Shown here: positions 24,064 through 36,289 of the stretch, one piece after another
Layout of the letters: the number at the start of each line of letters is the position of its first letter
Numbering within the stretch: the stretch's first letter is position 1
Assembly (NCBI GenBank): GCA_034096865.1
Contig: JAWQFJ010000637.1
Location: forward strand, 33,501-97,500
Source of the DNA: Theodoxus fluviatilis
Lineage: Eukaryota > Mollusca > Gastropoda > Cycloneritida > Neritidae
Length of the DNA stretch: 64,000 nucleotides
Direction: 5' to 3'
Notes under the pieces: model-generated
What the model saw: the letters and a program-made list of their open reading frames with translations, nothing else
What the model was told of the DNA's origin: nothing
Databases searched by the model: none
Translations under genes and position numbers: made by a program

Positions 24064-27000
24064 GTGTGTGTGTTTATGGTGTGATGGGTGGGTGAGTGGG
24101 TGGGTTTGAGTGCTTATGTGTGCTCCCTGTGGTTCCGAATGAGAGTGGAAAAGAATATTACTTTACTGTCTTTGCCGAAATCTGAAGTGAAACACTACTG
24201 CTTGTGTGCAGGTTTTCACAAAACTTCTAGTGCTCATGTGGAACGGAAGTGTACAATGAATGCCTGGTCACTTTCTAAAGTAGCAGTATTCATGCAATGC
24301 ATTCCATCATTCAAATGTGCATCAATGTCTGTAGGTATATTGGGTGGTTGGAAAACTGTTGGTAGGAAATGATTGACCAGCACTTCCATGTGCATCAAAG
24401 TTTGTAGGTATATTGGGTGGTTGGAAAACTGTTGGTAGGAAATGATTGACCAGCACTTCCATGTGCATCAAAGTCTGTAGGTATATTGGGTGGTTGGAAA
24501 ACTGTTGGTAGGAAATGATTGACCAGCACTTCCATGTGCATCAATGTCTGTAGGTATATTGGGTGGTTGGAAAACTGGTAGGAAATGATTAACCAGCACT
24601 AAAAACTCTTTTATTCAAAGGGTGAACGTGTTGAGCGCCTTGAGCATGCCTTTGGGTGTGAGATTGGCGCTATATAAGAGCCAAAATACATACATACATA
24701 CATACTTCCATGTGCATCAATGTCTGTAGGTATATTGGATGGTTGGAAAACTGGTAGGAAATGATTGACCAGCACTTCCATTTGCATCAATGTCTGTAGG
24801 TATATTGGATGGTTGAAAAACTGTTGGGAGGAAATGATTGACCAGCACTTCCATGTGCATCAAAGTCTGTAGGAATATTGGGTGGTTGGAAAACTGCTGG
24901 TAGGAAATGATTGACCAGCACTTCCATGTGCATCAAAGTCTGTAGGAATATTGGGTGGTTGGAAAACTGTTGGTAGGAAATGATTGACCAGCACTTCCAT
25001 CTGCATCAATGTCTGTAGGTATATTGGGTGGTTGGAAAACTGTTGGTAGGAAATGATTGACCAGCACTTCCATGTGCATCAATGTCTGTAGGTATATTGG
25101 GTGGTTGGAAAACAGTAGGAAATGATTGACCAGCACTTCCATGTGCATCAATGTCTGTAGGTATATTGGGTGGTTGGAAAACTGTTGGTAGGAAATGATT
25201 GACCAGCACTTCCATGTGCATCAATGTCTGTAGGTATATTGGGTGGTTGGAAAACAGTAGGAAATGATTGACCAGCACTTCCATGTGCATCAATGTCTGT
25301 AGGTATATTGGGTGGTTGGAAAACAGTAGGAAATGATTGACCAGCACTTCCATCTGCATCAATGTCTGTAGGTATATTGGGTGGTTGGAAAACTGTTGGT
25401 AGGAAATGATTGACCAGCACTTCCATCTGCATCAATGTCTGTAGGTATATTGGGTGGTTGGAAAACTGTTGGTAGGAAATGATTGACCAGCACTTCCATC
25501 TGCATCAATGTCTGTAGGTATATTGGGTGGTTGGAAAACAGTAGGAAATGATTGACCAGCACTTCCATTCCAAGATTGAGGTGTACGTTGGGAGTAGACA
25601 AAAAGAAGCTGACTTTTTGTTAACCATGATTTCAAGGAGTTGATTTCATTAGAGCAGGTGGTGCGACTTTCAGGTTTAGAAAGGAGACGATAAGAATAGT
25701 ATGCAGCCAGAGCTAGAATGAGTTCTCGATTCTCTGCATATACTTGTCAGTTTCATTCATCATCTGGTAGGAAGTAAAAATGAATAAAAGTATTTTGAAA
25801 CCCATTTAGAAGTAATGTTATTATTTTATTTGCCATTGTGAAAGACTTATTAATAAATCATCAGAATAAATTATTATAATGATTCAAGTAAAAAAAAAGA
25901 AAAGGAAAATGTTGCTAATAAGGCTAAACTGCAGCAGTTTTCAAATGCTCCTTTGTTTCCATCCATATTCATGGTCCATGCTGCCTTGTTTCAGGGACGT
26001 GGTTCACTTTGAGGAGTTCCTCACACTGCCCATTCAGCAGGTGTGCAAGTTGATTGGCAGTGACAGACTTACTGTCACCTCAGAGGAGCAGGTGAGAGTC
26101 AAGAAAAACACACACATCTTTCTTGTCATTACTCTCTTGACAGGAATAAAATTAACTGGTTGAATTATAGTGCAGTCTAGTTGAATAATAGTAGAAATCA
26201 ACATTTGATCACTTGACTAAGTTTTAAAGATCCTCTGACTATCTGTCTGTCAATTAAATTTTCTCACCATGACAGTATGGCAAAACCTCTCTGATCCAGA
26301 AAGCAGAAATTTTCCTTCTTGTTCTTATGAACTGATTCTTCAGTAGAATAGCTTGACCACTATGCAGGATAACCAAACACCATGACTAAAATCTCAGTGC
26401 TGCATTTTCTCTTACTGTGTTGAATGGGAACAAGAAAAATGGCAAAACTTATACAAATGGGTATCATTACTCATCTGGACATCCTAAAAAGCAAACAATC
26501 AGAATAATGTACTATATGTGTAAAGCTTTTAAAAACCTAAACATGAGTTGCTACAAAACCCCACACCATTTACTTTAGCTTTGAAATTGTATTGATGTCA
26601 CCTCGCGAAGACATAGTGCTGGGGAGTCTTGCCTGCTGTCAGGCTGTGGTGTGATCCAACATGCAGCTCTGTTTTCTGCACTGGGAGTTGACACCCTCTT
26701 CTGTGTGATTGATTTACACAGTGCAGTCCATGTATTGTGCAGGAAGAATGATAGACTGACATGTATTGCTCAACCCACCAAAGCAGTGAGTTCCCTGAAC
26801 TCAACTGATAAAAGTTTATTGCTCTTTGTTGTCAGTCTCTATGTTGGAAATTTATTGCTCTGAGTGAAACCGCCATCAGTCGGGTTTGTTTGCTTTGTTG
26901 GCTTGTAAGTTTCACTGTCTGTCATGGCACCTGTGTATTTTTAACTCGTGATTGACATAAGGCTGTGGATTTCATGATGTCTTTTCTCCTTGTGAGATCT

Positions 27001-30000
27001 GAGAAATTCGTTTTTTCCTTCTGTGGTGCAAAATACAATGAGTCAGAACTTCATGAGCTGTAACTGGAAATTGTCAGTGTCAGGGTTATAAACATTTGTA
27101 GTTTTAACAGGAAGAGTGAAACAATGGGAGTGATTATGACATTTGGTTTTGGTGCTTTGTTTTGGAACTCACAAGAGTGACAAAGCTTTCCTGTAACTGA
27201 AAACTTTATTGCAAGTTTCTCAAGTTTATATTGTGTAATGACATGGCATGCTCTGCAGTGGAGTGCAAATGTTTCCATTTTTGTCAGGGTTGCTGTCGCA
27301 AAGGACTTGTCAGCGAATTGTTCTGATGCTGCCACCTGGCAACTCTTTTCCCCCCTCGTTTTGCTTGGGAAGCTTGGTATACTTGCAGTTTACTTGGTGG
27401 TGGAAAGGAATTCTCTACTCCACCCTCGAAGATAGGTTTAAGAGGAGAGAGCCACCATGAAAAGTCATGCAGCGAATGCTCACTGCCTTCACATTTTGGT
27501 GTTGACCTTTCCTGAAGCCAGCCTGCCAAGTATGGGGTGTACATAAATAAGAATAAGCCTGCTTTTAATTTAAACATCCTAATCTTGTAAAAGAATGCCT
27601 TAGTTGATTTTAAAGAATCATCACAACAAATCTGACAAGACGTCAAACAGTATGTAAGGCATATGAAGGTTAGAGGTGTGGTTTTATATAGTGACTTATT
27701 AACTCCATCTGAGTCTCAAATCCCTTTAGACTTTACCCCACTGGGCCACTTGATCAATCTTTCACTGGCGCCTGACAACAAACACAGTGACAGACAGATA
27801 AGGCAGGCACACATAGTCAGACACCAGAACCAACTCCACTCCCTGGGGAGTATTTCAATCCGATGCTGGATCACGGGTATATGCAAGGATTAATCACACT
27901 ACAGTGTACCATCGCTGCCCTCGCAGTTACCAGGTTTTACTCCTGGGTGGAGAGAAGCAATGTGAGCAGAGCCCCTTGCTTGAGGTTGCAACTCTGAACC
28001 TGCAGCTTTGAACATCGCACCAACTAGCCACAAGTGACTGCAGGTCAAGCGTGCTAACCACTCAGCCACAGAGCCCCACACACGCTTAAGTTGGAGTTGC
28101 ATCTCCTACTGCTTTTTGTGTCCCTTCAGGTGTTTGAGGCTGTCATCACCTGGGTCCAGCATGACCTGCCTTCGAGAGAGACCCACACTGCGGAGCTGAT
28201 GGAGTACGTACGGATGCCACTCATGTCCCAGGAATACCTGGTGCAACGCGTCGAGGAGGAAGCCCTGGTGAAGGGCAACTCGCGCTGCAAGGACTTCCTC
28301 ATTGAGGCTCTCAAGTACCACCTCCTCCGTGCAGAGCAGAAAGGCTCCTACAAGACTCCCAGGACCCAGCCTCGAAACCCCATTGGGCTGCCCAAGGTGA
28401 GTTCCCTTGGACCTTTCCTATACTCCACGCTGTGATCAGTTTTGACCAATAGAAATAGGTTGCATAGTTCTAAGTGATAATGGATGGACAGAATTGTATG
28501 GCCTTTCAGCCTTTGTAGGTTATGTAAGATCAATTAGCAAGAAAATCAGAAGAATAGTTTTAGAGTAAGCACAAATCTAATCACCGTGTCCCTAGTTATT
28601 CACCACTTAGGAATTGCATAGGGAAATGCGGTGGGTCTATTTTGACCCCCAACCCACAGAGTACTCAAAGTCAAAGTGATATTCATTTGTGCATTGTCTT
28701 ATAGATGGTTCAAATGTGAGCTGTTTTGATGGTAAACGCAGTGGTTGGACATTGTTATCCTGAGACCCTGAAACAGAATGGGAGGCTATTTTGAATTTGT
28801 GGATGTCTGCTTATGTATGTCTGTAGACTTGAAATGTCTATGCAGAGATTCAAATGAGTTCATTGCCTCTTCACCTGCAATACTGTGGTGCTAAGTCTTT
28901 CAAGACCCTCAATAAAAGTACTCCTACAGATGGAACACACTGGAGTGGCATGGTGGACCCCCACTGAGTCTGAGTCAATGACCATTGCAGTAGTAAGAAC
29001 ATCTTCAGGTTATCAAAGTGCTCACCATGATAGAGGGTCAGTGACCATGTGAGGTATATCTGTGGGTCAACATTCCCGAAAGGTACAAGTAGCTTTTGAA
29101 GTGGTGATTCTTTTTATTTTCTTTAAGGGCAAATATTTTCAAATCTTACATTAGCATATTCAACGTACTCTGTTTTAAAGCCATGTAGAAATAATCGGGT
29201 TTTGAAAGATGCCTTATGTGGATGATATGGCAACAATATCACCATACATAACAGATGTCTGTAACAGTAAAAGCTCAAACTAAAAGTTAAGGTAAAGGTG
29301 TTGTTTTTGACTCACATGCGGAGCAAAAGTGAGTCTATGTACACACCCGTGTCGTCCGTCCGGGCGTCCGGGCGTCCAGGCGTCCGTGAAAAACTTTAAC
29401 GTTGGATTTTTCTCGGAGACTATTAAGTCTATCAACACCCAATTTGGAATGATGGTGTATAATGACAAGGCCTCAAAAAACATACATAGTGATTTGTCCT
29501 TGCTTCAAGGTCAAGGTCGCAGGGGCCATAAATGTTGTCTAAAAAACAGTCTTTTTTCACATTTTCTCAATTTTCTCTGAAGTTTTTGAGATTGGATACC
29601 TGACCTATATATGGTGTATAGGGCAAAGTAATCCCTATCTTTTGATACCAGTTTGGTTGACCTTGCTTCAAGGTCAAGGTCACAGGAGCTCTTCAAAGTT
29701 GGATTGTATACATATTTTGAAGTGACCTTGACCCTGAACTATGGAAGACAACCCATCCAAACTTAATAATTATGTGGGGCACATGTTATACTTTCATCAT
29801 GAGACACATTTGGTCACATATCATCAAGGTCAAGGTCACTTTGACCCTTATGAAATGTGACCAAAATGGGGTAGTGAACCACTAAAAGTGACCATATCTC
29901 ATGGTAGAAAGTGCCAATAAGCACCATTGTGCTTCCTATGTCTTGAATTAACAGCTTTGTGTTGCATGACCTTGGATGACCTTGACCTTGGGTCAAGGTC

Positions 30001-33000
30001 ACATGTATTTTGGTAGGAAAAATGTGTAAAGCAGTTCTTAAGGCTTGTTCATAACAACTCAGCGCTGCATGAGCGCTTAATGTTGGCAATTGAGCGCTTC
30101 ATTGCTCACCTGAACGCCCCAGATTTTGTGCAGCGCTTCACTTGTTAAAGGGGAGGTAAATCTTCTGCGCCCCATGTTGTGTTGATAGATGCGAAGAAAA
30201 TATTTTCTTTGCCACAGACATCGTTTATGCACGTTTACATGTATTCTGCATGAATAAAGTCCACTACGGTGTCATCCTTACTTGCCATTCTTCGCTCATA
30301 CAGGGCGCTTGGGGCAAATAAAGCCCGTTCCAGTCCCAAAATGATGTTTCTGAGGGTTATTGTACGCGTCGACGGCCAGTGAGGGATCGAAGACGCCATT
30401 TTGTTTTGCTGCAGAATCCCTCAGCTGCACGTCGGATTGGTGATTCACAGCGCTGCGTTGCGCTGAGTGAGCGCTGAGTGAATCGCGCCCCAAATTGCCG
30501 TTCAGGAGGGAATCACATTAAGCGCTGAGTAAGCGCAATGAAGCACTGCGCCTTCTGAACTCCCCTTTAGTGTATGATGTCATTGGTAGGTTTAGTTGTT
30601 TGACCTTAACCTTGAAGGTCACCTGAAGGTCAAGGTCATATAAAGGTCAAGGTCAAGCATGTGAGTCATATGGGCTTTGCCCTTCTTGTTACATATTGAC
30701 TTATCACCCATGTCTGGGTCTCAAACCACCACCAATAATGCCCTGAAACCTACAGGCCTGGAATCCTTTTCAATATTTACACACATCATAGCAACGATGG
30801 GTTGGATGGCAACAGTTAGAGAGCACACAGCTGCCCTCTTGATCACTTGATCACTTTATGAGGCCTTATCTCCCGCAGGTGTTGTTGGTGATTGGGGGGC
30901 AAGCACCCAAGGCCATCAGGAGTGTGGAGTGCTACGACTTCCAGGAGCAACGCTGGTCCCAACTAGCAGAGATGCCGTCGAGGCGGTGCCGATGTGGTGA
31001 GTGGCCAGACAACTTTGAACACCCTCAAGTGTGACAAGTGGCCTCATGCCGTAAATTTTGTTTGGTGAAGTTTTTTTTCTCCCACCCTTTCCATCTGAGC
31101 ACTTAATTTTTTCTTCAAGATTGGAATCTAACTTGAGGAATGACAGCCACACATATGAGTTTGCTTTAGTGCAGGCAATACTTTCCGGTTTCTTGCCCAG
31201 AGGGACAAGTAGAAGCACTTTTATCTTGTGTGCATGTGTTGGTGCACATTATGAACACTGCAGTTCATGAATCATTAGACTGCTCTTGCTGTGCACATGG
31301 ATATGGCCACCGGTCATTCAGTTTTGTGGTGCCGAATTCTTGGAACCAGATTCTGGAACTGCTGAAAAAGTCTTCCAAACTCTCTCAGTTTAAAAGAAGA
31401 CATAAAACACATTTTTTTAGTGGCTGAACTTTTATACTTCTGTGCGCATTGAGCATGCCTGTGGGTGTGGAGTTATGTGCATTATAAAAATCCACACATA
31501 CATATATACATATGCACTGTGATAGCTAGATATAGTTTGAAGAGAAGCTTTCTGAATGTAGCAAGATGGACAAATCTGGCAAAACTTTGTCATGTGTTGC
31601 CTTCAAGGTTTATGTGCTCAGCTGAAAAAGATTGCTCAAAGGGATTTGTAACACTGACAGCTACGAAACAGTTGTCCATTGCATATTATGTGAGGATAGA
31701 TGGATGGATGGAGGATGGTTAGGTGGGTGGGTGGGTGGATGGATGGATGGATGGATGGGTGGATGGGTGGGTGGGTGGATGAATGGATGGATGGATGGTT
31801 GGATGGATGGATGGATGGATGGATGGATGGATGGATGGATGGATGGATGGATGGATGGATGGATGGATGGATGGATGGATGGATGGATGGATGGATGGAT
31901 GGATGATGGATGGATGGATGATGGATGGATGGATGATGGATGGGTGGATGATGGATGGATGGATGAATGGATAGATGGATAGATGGATAGATGGATAGAT
32001 GGATGAATGAATGAAGCTTTGTGGTCCATCAGTCTTTGTTGGCTTTGTGAGGCCATTGACTACCCAAATCACTAGTGTTGATTGGAGTATGAACAAGTCA
32101 TAAGAGCCAGGGAGGTCAAGGTCTTATCCTTGACCTACACTGAGGAAGTGCTAATCACTGAAATTGACAAAAAAAACAAACCAAACCCAACAAACCAAAC
32201 CCACACACACGGACAAAACCACATACACACACTACTGCATTACCTGGCCTTAAAAAAAGGAAAAATTAGAATGGCTTTTTGTTTTATGATGGAGGAATCA
32301 TGAACCAAGCACTCTTCTGACCTTGACCTATGTCCATTGTGCAGGTGTGGCAGTGTTGAATGGACAGGTGTATGCGGTGGGAGGATTCAATGGCTCACTG
32401 CGCGTGCGCAGTGTTGACGTGTACAACCCTCTCAAGGACATCTGGCTATCCTGTCCCAGCATGGAAGCAAGACGCAGCACACTGGGGGTGGCTGTCTTGG
32501 ACGGCTTCATGTACGCTGTTGGCGGCTTTGATGGGTCTACGGGTGAGATATCCTTGGAAATTCCCCTCTCCCTCCCCCCCCCCCCCCCCTCTTCTTTTTC
32601 TTCTCATATCAATCTTTCTGTATTGTTAGATTGCCCTCATTGTAGAGATTAAACATTGCATTCTTGGATTCTCGAACCTACAAGGTGTTACAGGATGTAT
32701 GTTAAGTCTTTGAGTAATGATACTACAGTAAAACCTCTATTTTACGACCCTCTCTTAAACGACTTCCTCTCGATTGCGACTTGAAAAATTTTAACGGATG
32801 TATTTCCTATCAAAGTGACCTCTCTTATTAAATGACTTCCTCCAAAACGCGACTTGCGACCGTCAATCCTTGGCATTTTAACGACTTTTTGACCTAGATT
32901 TCCCCAAACTGCAGTCCCTTTAGCGGCACATGCAACTGCAGTTACTGTCCAATCCAAAACGACAGCTTTTGTGAGTGCTGTTATGCACACTTAGTGCAGT

Positions 33001-34111
33001 AGGAGTTACTTCATGTTCTGTAAGGATTGTCTGCCGTCCAGTGACGTCTCCCAAGACCAAGCGACTTGTGGTCAAGGGGCAGACAACTTTCATGCATTAC
33101 GGAATAACGCTTTCGTCCGAAAGAGAAATGTTAAGCTTCGTAATAAACTTGTCACAAGTTTCGCTCAGCATGAGATAACTGTCTGAAATTTCCAGCCATC
33201 GCGGGTTCAACAGTTTGAGTCTCATACCCATAGGTAAAAATAGTATCAACTCGCAGCGAGCGAGCTGCCGCGCCAGTGACTGAAGAGGCAGAGGCTGCTA
33301 CTGGCGGCCTGGTTTTCGATTTTGCTGCGAACGTGTCTGCATCGGTTTACAGGTGGCCAGGAGGCAGAGGCTACTCCAATGGCAGCACTGACAGTGACCG
33401 TAGTCGTCTGGCATTCGTCAGGTTAAAGTTAAAATTAGGTTGAAGTTAGGTCAATTTTCCTGTTGGCCATTCAATTAGCATGGAGTTAGGGTTAAAAAGA
33501 ACAAAACGATCAAGTAAACAGTTCAGCGATTGTTACAGCGGTACCATCTATTAGTATATATTTCAACAAAAAATCCCTTTAAGACATTCATCAAGTAAGG
33601 TGCCCGTGAAACAGCCGGAAACTTCGCAGCCAAAATTGAACCTATGTAAGTCACCTAATCGGTTACGTCATTTGCAAGTAGCAGTTGTATACATGTACAT
33701 TATATCATTCAATATATCAGCCTCATCAAAGTTCCTTTATCTCCTGTATTCTGCTCATACATGTATGGTTTTTTAAAAGTAGAATTGAAGGTCTAGCTTC
33801 CTCCAAGTTGACAGAAAAAAAGGATGTATTGTGCATGTATTGCATTGTGTTTTATGTTGGCATTATTCCTAAATATGATACATTATGTTCATTTATTCAA
33901 ATCTCCTTACCTCCATTTTACGACTCCCTCCAAATTAAGACCTGATTCGGTAGGTTTTTCAAAGGTCTCAAAATAGATGTTTTACTGTAATGGAAAACAA
34001 AAGAATTAGCTTTTTAAAACTCAATGAAAAGAAAAATCTGACTAGTAGGGGTATGTGTTTGTGTATGTTTGTGTGTTGTATGAGAGTGCTCTCTTATGTG
34101 TGTGTGTGTGT

Positions 34112-34174
<63 letters not shown>

Positions 34175-34583
34175 TGATATCTGATTTGATAATGCAGATC
34201 CATTTGTCTGTAGAATCCTGCTTGATGTTGGCACAGATAGGATTCAACTATTCTAGCAAATTGTGCCCTCTAAATCAGTATAGAAGGCTGTTGAATTGTT
34301 TGTTGCACTGTACAAATTCCCTATGCCCTTACTTGTTGTTCTGCTTCAGGTCTGGATTCTGCAGAGTACTTTGACCCGCACACAGGGGAGTGGAGAATGA
34401 TAGCTGCCATGAGCACTCGCCGTAGCAGTGTGGGGGTCGGAGTAGTGGGAGGTATGCTTCTCATCAGTCTCATTCCTACACTACAACCACCTGCCTCATT
34501 AGGTTACCTGGCCCTTCTGGTTTGGTATCTTTTCATTTGCTTAATTTGCTCATAGTTGATTTAAAGCCTTCTGCTTCAAAAAG

Positions 34584-34648
<65 letters not shown>

Positions 34649-36230
34649 TTGTGAGAAGACCTACATCAGTTCTTGTAGAAATGTTTTGACTGTGATACTT
34701 GATTGCTGAATATGCTCGTATATATCAGAAATCTTCTTCATCAAAACAATTGAATATCTCTCTTATTACATTTTTGACTCACATGCGAAGCAAAAGTGAG
34801 TCTATGTACTCACCCGTGTCGTCCGTCCGTCCGTCCGGGCGTAAAAAACTTAAACGTTGGATTTTTCTCGGAGACTACTAAGTCTATCAACACCAAATGT
34901 GGCATGATGGTGTATGATGACAAGGCCTCTAATACCATACATGGTGACTTGACCTTGCTTCAAGGTCAAGGTCACAGGAGCCATAAATGTGGTTTCAAAA
35001 ACAGTCATTTTTCACATTTTCCCAATTTTCTCCCACATTATTGAGAATGGCGACCTTAGCTACAAGTGGTATATAGGTCAAAGCAAGCCCTATCTTTTGA
35101 TACCAGTTTGGTTGACCTTGCTTCAAGGTCAAGGTCACAGGAGCTCTTCAAAGTTGGATTGTATACATATTTTGAAGTGACCTTGACCCTGAACTATGGA
35201 AGATAACTGTTTCAAACTTAATAATTATGTGGGGCACATGTTATACTTTCATCATGAGACACATTTGGTCACATATCATCAAGGTCAAGGTCACTTTGAC
35301 CCTTATGAAATGTGACCAAAATGGGGTAGTGAACCACTAAAAGTGACCATATCTCATGGTAGAAAGTGCCAATAAGCACCATTGTGCTTCCTATGTCTTG
35401 AATTAACAGCTTTGTGTTGCATGACCTTGGATGACCTTGACCTTGGGTCAAGGTCACATGTATTTTGGTAGGAAAAATGTGTAAAGCAGTTCTTAGTGTA
35501 TGATGTCATTGGTAGGTTTAGTTGTTTGACCTTGACCTTGAAGGTCACCTGAAGGTCAAGGTCATATAAAGGTCAAGGTCAAGCATGTGAGTCATATGGG
35601 CTTTACCCTTCTTGTTAAAATACTTAATCTTTATTTTATTTTGTTTCAATTTGCAACAAAAGTGTAAGAAGACCTACATTGGCACACTAGGAAATGTCCT
35701 TGACCTTGAAACTTGATTGTTGCTCATTCTTGCATACTCAATGTTTCAGTAGATATTTTACTAGTGGCATACTCAATGTTTCAGTAGATATTTTACTAGT
35801 GGCATACTCAATGTTTCAGTAGATATTTTACTAGTGGCATACTCAATGTTTCAGTAGATATTTTACTAGTGGCATAAATGTTTCAGTAGATATTTTACTA
35901 GTGGCATACTCAATGTTTCAGTAGATATTTTACTAGTGGCATACTCAATGTTTCAGTAGATATATTTCTTTTTTTCAAAGGCCACTTGTATGCTGTTGGA
36001 GGATATGACGGAGCATCCCGTCAGTGCCTGAGCTCAGTGGAATGCTACAATGCTCTCAATGATGTGTGGATGCCTGTGGCAGAGATGTCCTGTCGAAGAA
36101 GTGGTGCAGGTGAGTTTTAGGAAATGATGAACCTCTTCACTGCTGTAAAACTGAATCTTGCAGCCTCTATGATGAATATGCTTATGCTGGCAGGCATGTG
36201 CACACGCACGCACGCACACATGCATGCATG

Positions 36231-36289
<59 letters not shown>

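Noticed and set aside
31632..32096. MDGW and SIHP repeat frames
   Set aside because: (GGAT)n microsatellite read on both strands.
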